Below, piece by piece: positions 16,537 through 26,276 of a DNA stretch of 51,617 bases. A model generated the notes under the pieces. The model was not told the DNA's origin and searched no databases. It was given only the letters and a program-made list of their open reading frames with translations. Made by a program: the position numbers and the translations under genes. This DNA is from Gammaproteobacteria bacterium (GTDB lineage: Bacteria; Pseudomonadota; Gammaproteobacteria; UWMA-0217). The stretch's first letter is position 1, and every line of letters begins with the position of its first letter. Where the stretch lies: the NCBI GenBank assembly GCA_026981985.1, contig JALSHZ010000106.1, positions 1-51,617 on the forward strand. The letters run 5' to 3'.

Positions 16537-17943
16537 ATGACTGGCAAGACACTCTACGACAAACTCTGGGAATCCCATGTGGTGCGCGAAGAAGATGATG
16601 GCACGGCATTGCTGTACATCGATCGACATCTCGTGCATGAGGTGACGTCGCCGCAGGCCTTCGAAGGTTTACGGCTGGCAGGCAGGGATGTCTGGAAACG
16701 CAGCTCTGTACTCGCGGTGCCGGATCACAATGTACCGACGACGCATCGGGAAGCCGGTATCACCGATCCGGTGGCGAAGATCCAGATCGAAACGCTCGAT
16801 GAGAACTGCCGCGCCTTTGGTCTGACGGAATTCACGATGGACGATATTCGTCAGGGTATCGTGCATGTCATCGGTCCCGAGCAGGGGGCGACGCTGCCGG
16901 GCATGACTGTGGTCTGTGGTGATTCTCACACCTCGACGCATGGTGCGTTTGGTGCGCTCGCGCACGGTATTGGTACTTCCGAAGTAGAGCATGTTCTGGC
17001 AACCCAGTGTCTGTTGCAGAAGAAGATGAAAAACATGCTCGTCAGTGTGGATGGCGAGGCTGGGCCGGGTGTGACCGCCAAAGACATTGTGCTGGCGATC
17101 ATTGCGGAGATCGGGACAGCTGGCGGCACCGGCTATGCGATCGAATTTGGTGGTGATGCCATTCGCGCCTTGTCGATGGAGGGTCGCATGACGGTTTGTA
17201 ACATGGCCATCGAAGCGGGCGCGCGTGCCGGCATGGTGGCGGTGGATGATGTCACCATCGACTATCTGCGGGGTCGCCCCTGGGCGCCAGCGGGTGATCT
17301 GTGGGAGCGGGCGGTGGCGCAATGGCGTGATCTGGTGTCCGACGCCGATGCGGTGTTCGACAAGGTGGTGCGCATCGACGCATCGGCCATTGAGCTACAA
17401 GTGACCTGGGGGACATCGCCGGAGATGGTGCTGCCAGTTTCAGCGTCGATTCCCGACCCCGCTGCCGAGGCCGATCCAGTCAAGGCTGACGGGATACGCC
17501 GCGCACTCGACTATATGGGGCTCGAAGCCGGTCAGGCGATTACCGATATTATGGTGGATAAGGTGTTCATCGGCTCTTGCACCAATTCCAGAATCGAGGA
17601 TCTGCGTGCCGCGGCAAGCGTGGTCGAGGGCCGCAAGGTCGCTGACAATATCAAGCTGGCGATGGTGGTGCCAGGTTCGGGGTTGGTGAAGAAGCAGGCT
17701 GAGGACGAAGGGCTGGATGCAATCTTCCGTGCCGCTGGTTTTGAATGGCGTGATTCGGGTTGCTCGATGTGTCTGGCGATGAATGCAGATCGGCTGGAGC
17801 CGGGCGAACGCTGCGCATCAACCTCCAACCGCAATTTCGAAGGGCGGCAGGGGCAGGGTGGGCGCACCCACCTGGTGAGCCCGGCCATGGCCGCTGCTGC
17901 TGCCATCGAGGGGCGGTTCGTCGACGTGAGAAATGTGAGCTAG
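16537..17943 (+). CDS. leuC: 3-isopropylmalate dehydratase large subunit
   Basis: This 468-residue aconitase-family protein has the full LeuC length. The three cluster cysteines are visible in [14 protein letters not shown] and in GCSMCLAMN near residue 410. [41 protein letters not shown] (read as two adjacent motifs) and [11 protein letters not shown] are further family signatures. With LeuD it isomerises 2- to 3-isopropylmalate in leucine biosynthesis. It is the first gene of the leuC-lipoprotein-leuD-leuB-asd run. Confidence 0.97.
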   Translation: MTGKTLYDKLWESHVVREEDDGTALLYIDRHLVHEVTSPQAFEGLRLAGRDVWKRSSVLAVPDHNVPTTHREAGITDPVAKIQIETLDENCRAFGLTEFTMDDIRQGIVHVIGPEQGATLPGMTVVCGDSHTSTHGAFGALAHGIGTSEVEHVLATQCLLQKKMKNMLVSVDGEAGPGVTAKDIVLAIIAEIGTAGGTGYAIEFGGDAIRALSMEGRMTVCNMAIEAGARAGMVAVDDVTIDYLRGRPWAPAGDLWERAVAQWRDLVSDADAVFDKVVRIDASAIELQVTWGTSPEMVLPVSASIPDPAAEADPVKADGIRRALDYMGLEAGQAITDIMVDKVFIGSCTNSRIEDLRAAASVVEGRKVADNIKLAMVVPGSGLVKKQAEDEGLDAIFRAAGFEWRDSGCSMCLAMNADRLEPGERCASTSNRNFEGRQGQGGRTHLVSPAMAAAAAIEGRFVDVRNVS

Positions 17944-18112
17944 CTGACGCCAGGCTTTGCAGACATAGTCCGCTCAGCAAGTCACTGGCCAACTCGCTTC
18001 GACCGCCAGAATGTGGGCAAGAAATAACAGTCGTTGTCGTGCCATGTCTCGGTTGGCAGGTTACACTTGCAATGTCGAGTTCATCACAAAAAATCATTCA
18101 GGAGTTAGCCCA

Positions 18113-18433
18113 ATGTTTTTCAAGACAACACTGACCGTTGCTGCACTCGCCGTCGCGCTTTCTGGCTGCAATGCAGCACGGGGATTGGGTCAGGATATTG
18201 AAAACCTTGGCCTGCTGATGCAGGGCAAGAAAGTTCAGAAAAAAGAGCAGGTGCAGGAGGAGGTTGTGGTGTCCGAAGTGATCTCCACGCAGCCGGCGCC
18301 AGCGCCTGCTGCTTCAGGCGCCGAAGTGGTGCCGTTGCCCGAGGGTGGCCAGGTCGAAGTCTATCCCTACCCTTATCCGCAGGACCAGGCCGCGCCACAA
18401 GCCTATCCCGCGCCTGTGCCGCCACCAAAATAG
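18113..18433 (+). CDS. Entericidin-like lipoprotein with extended proline-rich tail
   Basis: This 106-residue protein starts [19 protein letters not shown], a lipoprotein signal with lipobox LSGC at residue 19. It is followed by [14 protein letters not shown], which resembles the short mature region of entericidins (CNTTRGVGEDI). Unlike true entericidins (about 48 aa), it continues with a charged stretch ([13 protein letters not shown]) and a Pro/Tyr-rich tail (YPYPYPQ...PVPPPK). CAGGAG stands 8 nt before the ATG. It is embedded between leuC and leuD on the same strand. Role unknown; entericidins are small envelope lipoproteins linked to stress and lysis balance. Confidence 0.75.
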   Translation: MFFKTTLTVAALAVALSGCNAARGLGQDIENLGLLMQGKKVQKKEQVQEEVVVSEVISTQPAPAPAASGAEVVPLPEGGQVEVYPYPYPQDQAAPQAYPAPVPPPK

Positions 18434-18452
18434 TCATTTTCGAGGCGAATCG

Positions 18453-19097
18453 ATGCAACCTTTCAGCAAGTTTACCGGTCTCGTGATCCCGCTGGATCGC
18501 GCCAATGTCGATACCGATGCGATCATTCCCAAGCAGTATCTGAAGTCGATCAAGCGCACCGGTTTTGGTCCCAACCTGTTTGATGACTGGCGCTATCTGG
18601 ATCCAGGCGAGCCGGGCATGGATCATGGCAAGCGGCGCATCAACCCCGATTTCGTGCTCAACAAGCCGGCCTATCAGGGCGGGGAGATACTGCTGGGGCG
18701 GGAGAACTTCGGCTGTGGTTCATCCCGCGAACATGCTGTCTGGGCGCTGACCGACTACGGCATTCGCGCCGTGATCGCGCCAAGTTTCGCCGACATTTTC
18801 TACAATAACAGTTTCAAGAACGGTTTGTTGCCCATTGCTTTGTCCGAGGCTGAAGTCGATTCGCTGTTCACACGCGCCAACAAAGGCGATGGCTTTTCGC
18901 TGGAGATCGATCTCGAAGCGCAGCAGGTGAGAAGTGGCGATGGCGATGTTTATCGGTTTGAGATCGACCCTTTCCGCAAATATTGCTTGCTCGAAGGCCT
19001 GGATGACATTGCGCTGACTTTGCAGCACGCTGACGATATTCGCGCCTATGAAGCGCGGCGGCAGGCTGAGGCACCCTGGCTGTTCGCTACCCATTAA
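18453..19097 (+). CDS. leuD: 3-isopropylmalate dehydratase small subunit
   Basis: This 214-residue protein starts [20 protein letters not shown], the usual LeuD opening, and includes [11 protein letters not shown], the swivel motif [18 protein letters not shown] and [17 protein letters not shown]. It completes the LeuCD isomerase. The start is taken at 18453 because GAGGCGA precedes it and homology begins there. A longer frame beginning at 18345 would overlap the lipoprotein gene without homology. Confidence 0.96.
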   Translation: MQPFSKFTGLVIPLDRANVDTDAIIPKQYLKSIKRTGFGPNLFDDWRYLDPGEPGMDHGKRRINPDFVLNKPAYQGGEILLGRENFGCGSSREHAVWALTDYGIRAVIAPSFADIFYNNSFKNGLLPIALSEAEVDSLFTRANKGDGFSLEIDLEAQQVRSGDGDVYRFEIDPFRKYCLLEGLDDIALTLQHADDIRAYEARRQAEAPWLFATH

Positions 19098-19121
19098 GAC
19101 TCCGTGACACAGGAATGATAA

Positions 19122-20210
19122 ATGACCAATAAACTGGCGATTCTGCCCGGCGACGGCATCGGCATCGAGATTGTCCGCGAAGCAATCAAGGTGATCGATG
19201 TATTGCAGAAGGAATTTGGCTTCGATGTTGAATATGAAATCGCGCCGATCGGTGGCGCTGGCTACGATGCCGCAGGCGAACCGCTGCCTGAAGCTACGCT
19301 GAAGCTGGCGCGTGACGCCGATGCGGTGCTGCTTGGTGCGGTGGGTGGGCCGCAATATGACGACCTGCCGCGCGACAAGCGCCCAGAGCGGGGCTTGCTG
19401 GCGATCCGCGAGGCGTTGGCGCTATTTTCCAATCTGCGCCCGGCGATTCTCTATGCGCAGTTGGCCGATGCGTCGACGTTGAAGCCTGAAGTGGTCTCCG
19501 GGCTGGATATCATGATTGTCCGCGAACTGACGGGTGGCATCTATTTCGGGCAGCCACGTGGTATTCGTACGCTTGATGATGGTCAGCGTGAGGGCTTCAA
19601 TACACTGGTCTACTCGGAGAGCGAAATCGAGCGCATTGCGCGCAGCGCGTTTGAAACCGCGATGAAGCGTGACAAGAAGCTCTGTTCGGTCGACAAGGCC
19701 AATGTGCTCGAAGTGTCAGAGCTGTGGCGCGAGGTGGTCGAGCGGGTGGGTTTGGCATATCCCGAGGTGGAACTGTCGCATATGTATGTCGACAATGCGG
19801 CGATGCAGCTGGTAAGAGCGCCAAAACAGTTCGATGTCATGGTCACTGGCAATATGTTCGGCGATATTTTGTCCGATGCGGCTGCGATGCTGACCGGGTC
19901 GATTGGCATGTTGCCTTCGGCTTCGCTCGATGAAAATGGCAAGGGCATGTATGAACCGATTCATGGCTCGGCGCCGGATATTGCGGGCCAGGATATTGCC
20001 AACCCGCTTGCGACCATCTTGTCCGTCGCCATGATGTTGCGCCATTCCCTCGATGAAGCGAACTTGGCTGACGTGATAGAAAAGGCGGTTGGCAAGGTGC
20101 TTGATCAAGGACTGCGTACGGCAGATATCGAAACCGAAGGATCAACTGTGATCGGAACTGCGGCGATGGGCGATGCCGTCGTGGCTGCGATGCAAGAGAT
20201 GGGGAGCTAA
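19122..20210 (+). CDS. leuB: 3-isopropylmalate dehydrogenase
   Basis: This 362-residue protein has the beta-decarboxylating dehydrogenase features: [14 protein letters not shown] at the start, [11 protein letters not shown] near residue 135, the catalytic Tyr/Lys region and [25 protein letters not shown] for metal and substrate binding. [20 protein letters not shown] is the NAD-binding signature. It oxidises 3-isopropylmalate to the leucine precursor 2-oxoisocaproate. It follows leuD by 24 bp and precedes asd by 3 bp. Confidence 0.97.
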   Translation: MTNKLAILPGDGIGIEIVREAIKVIDVLQKEFGFDVEYEIAPIGGAGYDAAGEPLPEATLKLARDADAVLLGAVGGPQYDDLPRDKRPERGLLAIREALALFSNLRPAILYAQLADASTLKPEVVSGLDIMIVRELTGGIYFGQPRGIRTLDDGQREGFNTLVYSESEIERIARSAFETAMKRDKKLCSVDKANVLEVSELWREVVERVGLAYPEVELSHMYVDNAAMQLVRAPKQFDVMVTGNMFGDILSDAAAMLTGSIGMLPSASLDENGKGMYEPIHGSAPDIAGQDIANPLATILSVAMMLRHSLDEANLADVIEKAVGKVLDQGLRTADIETEGSTVIGTAAMGDAVVAAMQEMGS

Positions 20211-20213
20211 GCG

Positions 20214-21236
20214 ATGAGCAGGACTTTTGATGTTGCAGTCGTTGGTGCCACCGGCGCGGTGGGTGAAACCATGTTGTCGATTCTGGCGGAGCGCAATTTC
20301 CCAGTCGGCAAAGTCTATGCGCTGGCAAGCGAGAAGTCGGCAGGCAAGAAGGTGCCGTTCGGCGATGCCTGGGTGACGGTTGAAGTGCTCGATGACTTCG
20401 ATTTTTCCAAAGCGCAGATCGGTCTGTTTTCCGCGGGCGCCGGGCTGTCGCGCATCTATGCCCCGAAGGCCGCTGAAGCGGGCTGCGTCGTCATCGATAA
20501 CACATCCGAGTTTCGCTACGATGATGATATTCCGCTGGTTGTTCCCGAGGTCAACCCGGAGGCGATTGCGGGTTACAAAAATCGGGGCATTATTGCCAAT
20601 CCCAACTGTTCGACCATTCAGATGCTGGTCGCGCTCAAGCCGATTTATGATGCAGTAGGTATCGAGCGCATCAATGTGGCGACCTATCAGGCCGTGTCCG
20701 GATCTGGGAAGGAGGCCATCGACGAACTCGCCTCACAGACGGCAGCGTTGCTGAATGGTCGTTCGGTCGAGGCTGAGGTTTATCCCAAGCAAATCGCTTT
20801 CAATGTGCTACCGCAGATCGACGTGTTTCTCGACAATGGCTACACCAAGGAAGAGATGAAAATGGTCTGGGAGACGCGCAAGATTTTTGCAGACGACAGC
20901 ATTCAAGTGAACCCTACCGCGGTTCGGGTGCCGGTTTTCTATGGGCATTCCGAGGCGGTGCATATCGAAACCAAGGAAAAAATCTCGCTCGAACAAGCGC
21001 TGGAACTGCTGGCAAATGCACCGGGTGTGACCTTGCTCGACAAGCGCGAGGACGGTGGCTGGCCGACGGCGGTGACTGAGGCGGCTGGTAACGACGCGAC
21101 GTTTGTTGGCCGGGTGAGGGAGGATGTTTCCCATCCGCGGGGGCTCAATCTTTGGGTGGTCTCCGACAATGTGCGCAAGGGTGCTGCGCTGAACAGTGTC
21201 CAGATCGCAGAAGTTTTGCAAAAAGACTTTTTATAA
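20214..21236 (+). CDS. asd: Aspartate-semialdehyde dehydrogenase
   Basis: This 340-residue NADPH enzyme has VAVVGATGAVGETMLSIL at the N-terminus, catalytic Cys in NPNCSTIQML (residues about 129-138), YQAVSGSGKEAIDEL and RVPVFYGHSEAVHIE. It reduces aspartyl phosphate to the semialdehyde feeding lysine, diaminopimelate, threonine and methionine synthesis. It is the shorter Asd type found beside leuB in pseudomonads. Its stop is followed by AACCTATAG and a long untranslated leader of fimV. Confidence 0.96.
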   Translation: MSRTFDVAVVGATGAVGETMLSILAERNFPVGKVYALASEKSAGKKVPFGDAWVTVEVLDDFDFSKAQIGLFSAGAGLSRIYAPKAAEAGCVVIDNTSEFRYDDDIPLVVPEVNPEAIAGYKNRGIIANPNCSTIQMLVALKPIYDAVGIERINVATYQAVSGSGKEAIDELASQTAALLNGRSVEAEVYPKQIAFNVLPQIDVFLDNGYTKEEMKMVWETRKIFADDSIQVNPTAVRVPVFYGHSEAVHIETKEKISLEQALELLANAPGVTLLDKREDGGWPTAVTEAAGNDATFVGRVREDVSHPRGLNLWVVSDNVRKGAALNSVQIAEVLQKDFL

Positions 21237-21351
21237 CCTATAGTTAGCCCAGATACTTAGAGCTGATTCGCTGAAGTTGGCTGTTGATGGTGCCGTCCCC
21301 GCTCGGTTGTGGGTGTTAAAGTAGCGCCATTTCTAAGAAAAGGATACAGGA

Positions 21352-21394
21352 GGAGAGCTGCTCTCGGTCAACCATGCCGAGGGAGCAGGGCTCC
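21352..21394 (+). promoter_or_regulatory. Structured leader hairpin upstream of fimV
   Basis: GGAG (21352-21355) pairs with CTCC (21391-21394). CTGCT (21358-21362) pairs with AGCAG (21384-21388), and CTCGG (21363-21367) pairs with CCGAG (21377-21381), leaving a 2-nt bulge and a 9-nt loop. The left arm begins inside AGGAGGAG (21348-21355), an excellent ribosome-binding sequence, so folding could hide it. No U-run follows, so it is not a terminator. Confidence 0.5.
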
Positions 21395-21491
21395 GCTACG
21401 GTGACCTTTCAGAAAGGGAATTTAAGTTGGAGACAGCGGGAAGGGATGACGCTGTGGTCTGGAAATCAACTGTTTGAAAGAGGGCAGAACT

Positions 21492-24400
21492 GTGCGTAGA
21501 CGTACATTGGGCTTGGCACTATCGGCAATATTGGCTCCTTCGATGAGCTACGCTGTGGGACTGGGAGAGATCTCGACCTATTCCGCACTCAACCAGCCGC
21601 TGAATGCGCAGATCGAAATGGTCTCCACTACTCCCGATGAGGTGGGTGGTGTCACCGTGCGGCTTGCGCCTGATGCGGTGTTCGAGCAGGTAGGTATTAC
21701 TCGCAGCCCGGTTCTCAGTCACCTGCGGTTCAAGCCCTCCGTCGTCAATGGCGTGCCGGTGATCAAGGTATCGTCTGATCGACCGATTCAGGAGCCGTTC
21801 GTCAACTTCATTGTTGAAGTCTCCTGGCCCAAGGGCAAGCTGCTGCGCGAATACACCGTTCTGCTTGATCCGCCTGTGCTGGGCGGCGGCGCGCCTGCGG
21901 CGACGACTTCCGCAGAAGATATCGCCGAAGTGCCCATCTTTGTTTCCGATACCGAGCCTGCTGACACCGTTGCCGACGTGCCTGCTATCACTGCGCCAGT
22001 CGAGCCCATCGTCACGACTGAAACCGGAATCGGTGAAGGGCTGCCGCCGTTCGTGGGTGAGGCACCGGCGGATCTCGAAACATTCACCGTCGAAGAAGAA
22101 GGCGGTGACATTCCGGAGGCTGAGCTGCTCCCGGTTGCCGAAGAGACTGAAGTTGTCAGCGAAGAACCTGAATTTATCCCGCTGGAGGAAGCTGCTCCTG
22201 CGACGGCAGCTGTCGGACTCGAAGAGACAGAGACCTGGCTGCCTCCCTTTGTTGGTGGTGCGTTCGATGCGGCACAGGCCGAAATCGAGACCTTCCCGGC
22301 TGATGAAGGTGCCGTGGTCGAAACCTTTGCCGACGAAGCGCCGGCTGGTTCTGAGGTCGTAGCTGCCGACAGTTACGAGGTGAGCCGCGGCGACACCCTG
22401 TTCAGTATCGCCAAACGCGCGAAACAAGGGACGCCGGCCAATATCCATCAGATGATGGTTGCGATTCAGCGCGCCAATCCGTCAGCATTTATCCGCAACG
22501 ACATGAACCGCATCAAGGCAGGTTACATCCTGCGTATTCCCGATGCGGAAGATGCAGTCAGTATCAGTCGTGCAGAAGCGAAATCTGTCGTCATGGCAGC
22601 CATGTCAGCCCAGGGCGGTGCTTTCCAGGAATTCAAATCACAGGCGGCCAAGACGGCGGTACCGCAAACAGCTGCCCCGGCAGCGCCTGCTGTGCCTGAG
22701 GCCGGATCTGTTGCCGGGATCGCGGACCTCGAGTCTCGTGTCAAGGAAACAGGGCCCGAAGTGGTGGCTGGTGGTGTGACTACCGAGAAGCCGAATCTGG
22801 AAATCCTCACGCCTGAAGGCAAGGGCGATAGCGCTGGTGGCGGTGAGGCTGGGGACAGCGCTGGCGCTGGCAGCAGTGCCGCGCTGGTGAAAGAGCAGAT
22901 CGAATCGAAAGCTAAAGAGAGCGAAGAGCTGCAGTCGCGTGTCAGCGAACTGGAGTCGATGATTGAAGACAAGGATCGGCTGATCGAGCTCAAGGATGAC
23001 AAGCTCGCCGATCTTCAGACCGACGTGTCCGAGCCAGCACCCACGCCAGAGACCTTTCAGGCTGAAGAAGAGAAAGCAGCTGAGGAGGCTGGCACCGAAA
23101 CAGGTGGCTTGTTACAAGATGCTGCTGGCACGGAAGCAGCCGAGCAGGTAGCCGACGCTGGTGGTCTGACGGAATCGGAGAAAATGGCTGAGCCAGCGGG
23201 CAGCGACGAAACGACGGCGGTGGCCGAGCCCGAACAATCCGAGGCCGGAACCGAGGCGCCGTTTGCAGCTGACGAATCTGCGCAAACCAGTCCTGAGGTC
23301 GATGAAGATAAGCCGGATGAAGCGGCGGCAACGATCGAAGTCGATGAAAGCACCGGCTTGATCGACAAGATCAAGGAGAATCCAGGTGCCCTGGCGGGTG
23401 TCGGCGCGGGTGTGCTGCTGATGTCGGCGCTGGCGTGGCTGATCTTCCGTCGCAAGGAGGAGGAGCCTGTCGTCATCGATGACGCAGAGGAGGCGCTGAT
23501 CGATGATGCGGAAAGCGTTGTCGAAGAAGAGGGTGGTGTTGAGACGCTGGTCGAAGATGAGCTGGCAAGTACCGCGCAGATTTCGGCTGACGAGGTGTTT
23601 GTCGAGCCCCAGGCAGCGGCAGAACCGGAAGCGCCAGCCGAGGAAGAAGAACCTGGTACGTTGATCGGTGCAGCGGATGAAACCGGCGAGATCACTGAGG
23701 ATGAAGTGTTGGCCGAAGCCAATGTCTACCTTGCCTACGGCTTGCACGATCAGGCGGTCGATCTGTTGAAACCGGCAGTGGAGGCCCATCCTGAGCGCAA
23801 CGACTATATCGCGAAGCTGGCTGAGGCCTACCATGCGACCGGCGATAAGGAGGCTTTCATCGCGACCGCGCAGAAACTCCAAGGTCCGGCCGATGGTGCT
23901 GATAAGAAGCTGTTCCAGCGTGTCGCTGTCATGGGTAAGGATATGGCCCCCGAGCATGAAATGTTCGTCAATGCCGATACCGGAGATCTGACGCTGACGG
24001 CGATCACCAATCGCCCGGATGCGCTGACCGAAACCGGCATTGGCAGCGATATGCCGGAAACCATGACCATCGATTCAGAAGATATCGACCTCTCTCCAGA
24101 TGACACGCAGTTGCCGGATCTCGATGAGCTGAGCAAGTCATTGCAGATGGAAGAGACCGAAGCGCTGAAGGAACTGCGCGAATCGGCGATGGATGAGCTG
24201 GAAGACGAGTCGCCGGATGCAACCAGTATCCATCCTGCGCCTGATCTTGGAGAGCTTAAAGACGAAGCGCTCGATGAGGTCAAGGAAGGTCTCAGCGACC
24301 TGACCAGCAAGGCCGACGAATCGGTAGCCGAGCTCGATACCCGTACCTTGACATTGGCGATGGGGAATATCGATGAGGAGGACCTCTCACTCGATGAGCT

Positions 24401-24584
24401 TGAAGACGATTTCAACTCCCTGACGACAGGGGCCGATGAAATCAGCACCAAGCTCGACCTGGCCAAGGCCTACATCGACATGGGGGATGACGAGGGGGCT
24501 CGCGAAGCACTCGAAGAGGTCATCGCCAACGGCAATGAAGAGCAGCAAGGTGCGGCGCGGAAACTGCTGGAGCAGTTGAAGTAA
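21492..24584 (+). CDS. fimV: FimV-family pilus assembly / polar hub protein
   Basis: This large acidic protein has the FimV plan. A signal peptide (GLALSAILAPSMSYA) is followed by the FimV N-terminal domain (GLGEISTYSALNQPLNAQIEM), a LysM domain near residue 293 (DSYEVSRGDTLFSIAKRAK), coiled coil, and a single membrane helix about residues 631-655 (LAGVGAGVLLMSALAWLIF). A long Glu/Asp-rich cytoplasmic part then ends in the FimV C-terminal TPR motif (KLDLAKAYIDMGDDEGAREAL). It binds peptidoglycan and organises type IV pilus machinery at the pole. The start is taken as GTG 21492, with GAGGG 8 nt upstream and homology beginning RRRTLGLAL; a TTG at 21474 is the alternative. Confidence 0.92.
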   Translation: MRRRTLGLALSAILAPSMSYAVGLGEISTYSALNQPLNAQIEMVSTTPDEVGGVTVRLAPDAVFEQVGITRSPVLSHLRFKPSVVNGVPVIKVSSDRPIQEPFVNFIVEVSWPKGKLLREYTVLLDPPVLGGGAPAATTSAEDIAEVPIFVSDTEPADTVADVPAITAPVEPIVTTETGIGEGLPPFVGEAPADLETFTVEEEGGDIPEAELLPVAEETEVVSEEPEFIPLEEAAPATAAVGLEETETWLPPFVGGAFDAAQAEIETFPADEGAVVETFADEAPAGSEVVAADSYEVSRGDTLFSIAKRAKQGTPANIHQMMVAIQRANPSAFIRNDMNRIKAGYILRIPDAEDAVSISRAEAKSVVMAAMSAQGGAFQEFKSQAAKTAVPQTAAPAAPAVPEAGSVAGIADLESRVKETGPEVVAGGVTTEKPNLEILTPEGKGDSAGGGEAGDSAGAGSSAALVKEQIESKAKESEELQSRVSELESMIEDKDRLIELKDDKLADLQTDVSEPAPTPETFQAEEEKAAEEAGTETGGLLQDAAGTEAAEQVADAGGLTESEKMAEPAGSDETTAVAEPEQSEAGTEAPFAADESAQTSPEVDEDKPDEAAATIEVDESTGLIDKIKENPGALAGVGAGVLLMSALAWLIFRRKEEEPVVIDDAEEALIDDAESVVEEEGGVETLVEDELASTAQISADEVFVEPQAAAEPEAPAEEEEPGTLIGAADETGEITEDEVLAEANVYLAYGLHDQAVDLLKPAVEAHPERNDYIAKLAEAYHATGDKEAFIATAQKLQGPADGADKKLFQRVAVMGKDMAPEHEMFVNADTGDLTLTAITNRPDALTETGIGSDMPETMTIDSEDIDLSPDDTQLPDLDELSKSLQMEETEALKELRESAMDELEDESPDATSIHPAPDLGELKDEALDEVKEGLSDLTSKADESVAELDTRTLTLAMGNIDEEDLSLDELEDDFNSLTTGADEISTKLDLAKAYIDMGDDEGAREALEEVIANGNEEQQGAARKLLEQLK

Positions 24585-24607
24585 CGTATAAGCCACTTTT
24601 GTTGATT

Positions 24608-24637
24608 AAAAAGGCCAGGCTCGTGTCTGGCCTTTTT
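24608..24637 (+). terminator. Rho-independent terminator of fimV
   Basis: AAAAAGGCCAG (24608-24618) and CTGGCCTTTTT (24627-24637) form a perfect 11-bp stem with an 8-nt loop, 23 bp after the fimV stop. The A-tract/T-tract symmetry means it could work on both strands, but only plus-strand genes flank it. Confidence 0.9.
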
Positions 24638-24689
24638 GCTTGCAGGGTCCGCCAATGTTCATGACAGGGCCGACAAAACCCTCACGCCA

Positions 24690-25472
24690 ATGATCCGCAT
24701 CGCACTTGGTATAGAGTATGACGGCAGCCGCTATTGCGGGTGGCAGCGGCAGCAGCATTCGCCATCGGTGCAGGAAACGCTGGAGAAGGTACTTTCTGGG
24801 ATTGCTGATCATCCTGTTACCGTCACCTGTGCGGGCCGAACCGACACCGGCGTTCATGCGGTTGCTCAGGTCGTCCATTTCGATCTTCAAAGTACGCGTC
24901 CAGAGCGTGCCTGGCTGCTGGGTGGCAACACCCGTCTACCGGATGATGTATCGATCGTCTGGGCGCGGCCGGTAGCGGATGATTTTCATGCACGTTTCAG
25001 CGCCGTATCGCGCAGCTATCGCTACATCATCTTGAATCGCAGCACGCCGCGCGCGGTGCTGGCGAAGCGCGTCACCTGGATCTACCATCCACTCGACAGC
25101 GAACGTATGGCCATGGCAGCACGCCTATTGCTCGGTCAACACGACTTCTCAAGTTTCCGTGCCGCAGGGTGCCAGGCAAAAAGCCCGGTCAAAACGGTTG
25201 AATCAATCGCGGTCAGCCGCAGTGGCGATTTCATCTATCTGGATATTCGTGCCAATGCGTTTCTCCATCACATGGTGCGCAATATTGCCGGGGTATTGAT
25301 CGAGATAGGCAAGGGCGAGCGTCCAGTGGAATGGGTGGCGGAACTGCTCACGCTGCGTGATCGAAAAAGCGGTGGCGTGACCGCGCCGCCTCATGGTTTG
25401 TATTTTACCGGTGTTGGCTACCCTGACCGCTTTGGTATCGATGCGGTGGGCCCGACGGTAGTCTATGGGTAG
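24690..25472 (+). CDS. truA: tRNA pseudouridine(38-40) synthase
   Basis: This 260-residue protein carries the TruA core: IALGIEYDGSRYCGWQRQ at the start, catalytic Asp in GRTDTGVHA (about residue 57), DFHARFSAVSRSYRY and FLHHMVRNIAGVLIEIGKG. It converts uridines 38-40 of the anticodon stem to pseudouridine. The start is set at ATG 24690 because family homology begins at MIRIALG. The truA-trpF-accD-folC-dedD-cvpA-purF order is shared by many gammaproteobacteria. Confidence 0.95.
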   Translation: MIRIALGIEYDGSRYCGWQRQQHSPSVQETLEKVLSGIADHPVTVTCAGRTDTGVHAVAQVVHFDLQSTRPERAWLLGGNTRLPDDVSIVWARPVADDFHARFSAVSRSYRYIILNRSTPRAVLAKRVTWIYHPLDSERMAMAARLLLGQHDFSSFRAAGCQAKSPVKTVESIAVSRSGDFIYLDIRANAFLHHMVRNIAGVLIEIGKGERPVEWVAELLTLRDRKSGGVTAPPHGLYFTGVGYPDRFGIDAVGPTVVYG

Positions 25473-25489
25473 CAGGGGATACTGCTGCC
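25468..25489 (+). terminator. Possible terminator overlapping the truA stop
   Basis: GGTAGCAG (25468-25475) pairs with CTGCTGCC (25482-25489) with one G-U pair and a 6-nt loop, followed by GTTTCATCTT. The left arm contains the truA TAG. The U tract is interrupted, so termination would be partial. Confidence 0.4.
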
Positions 25490-25646
25490 GTTTCATCTTG
25501 CTAATGGGGGAGAGCTTCAGCTGCTCACAGCTACGATCATTGGAAACCTGCGGAGACAAATAAGCCAGCCAACGCCTATCGTGACCTGAATCACAACACT
25601 GATTATCTGCTAGACTTCACGGTTTTCGACGGTTGGCGGGGCGCGC

Positions 25647-26276
25647 TTGAGAACACGGGTCAAGATTTGCGGTATCACGCGTGGTGAGGATGCAGCGGCG
25701 GCGGTTTCCGCGGGTGCTGACGCGATCGGGCTGGTGTTCTTCGCCCGCAGCCCTAGAAATGTGACCGTTGAGCGGGCTTGCGAGATTGCAGCGGAAGTGC
25801 CGGCTTTTGTTACCGTGACCGGGTTGTTCGTCAATGCCGAAGCAGCATTTGTCGATGCGGTACTAGACAAGGTGCCGCTCGGATTGTTGCAGTTTCATGG
25901 CAGTGAGTCGGGTGAAGAATGCCGTCGCCATGGCTTGCCTTATATCAAGGCGGCGGGGATCGATGGCGTTGCTGATTTTGAACAGTTTGCGGCGACCTAT
26001 CACGATGCTGCCGGCTTGTTGCTGGACAGCCATGCCGCCGGTGAAGTCGGTGGCACGGGCAAGACCTTCGACTGGACACGGTTTCCGACGAGCAGTCCAC
26101 TGCCGCTGATCCTCGCTGGCGGTTTGAAACCGGACAATGTGGCCGCCGCAATTACTGCGGTGAAGCCCTACGCGGTGGATCTGTCCAGTGGTGTCGAATC
26201 AGCGCCCGGTATCAAAGACGCCGGGCGTATCAGAATGTTGATGAATGAGGTTAAACGTGTCGATTGTGAACGCTGA
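25647..26276 (+). CDS. trpF: Phosphoribosylanthranilate isomerase
   Basis: This 209-residue single-domain enzyme has the catalytic Cys in [13 protein letters not shown] near the start, [28 protein letters not shown], and the general-acid Asp and phosphate loops in [15 protein letters not shown]. It isomerises PRA to CdRP in tryptophan synthesis. The start is TTG at 25647, directly before the family start; GGCGGGG lies just upstream. It overlaps trpB by about 20 nt. Confidence 0.93.
   Translation: MRTRVKICGITRGEDAAAAVSAGADAIGLVFFARSPRNVTVERACEIAAEVPAFVTVTGLFVNAEAAFVDAVLDKVPLGLLQFHGSESGEECRRHGLPYIKAAGIDGVADFEQFAATYHDAAGLLLDSHAAGEVGGTGKTFDWTRFPTSSPLPLILAGGLKPDNVAAAITAVKPYAVDLSSGVESAPGIKDAGRIRMLMNEVKRVDCER

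Noticed and set aside
23112-23957. 281-codon antisense frame within fimV
   Set aside because: It lies opposite the acidic GAA/GAT/GCG-rich part of fimV, which suppresses stop codons on the other strand; no homology seen.
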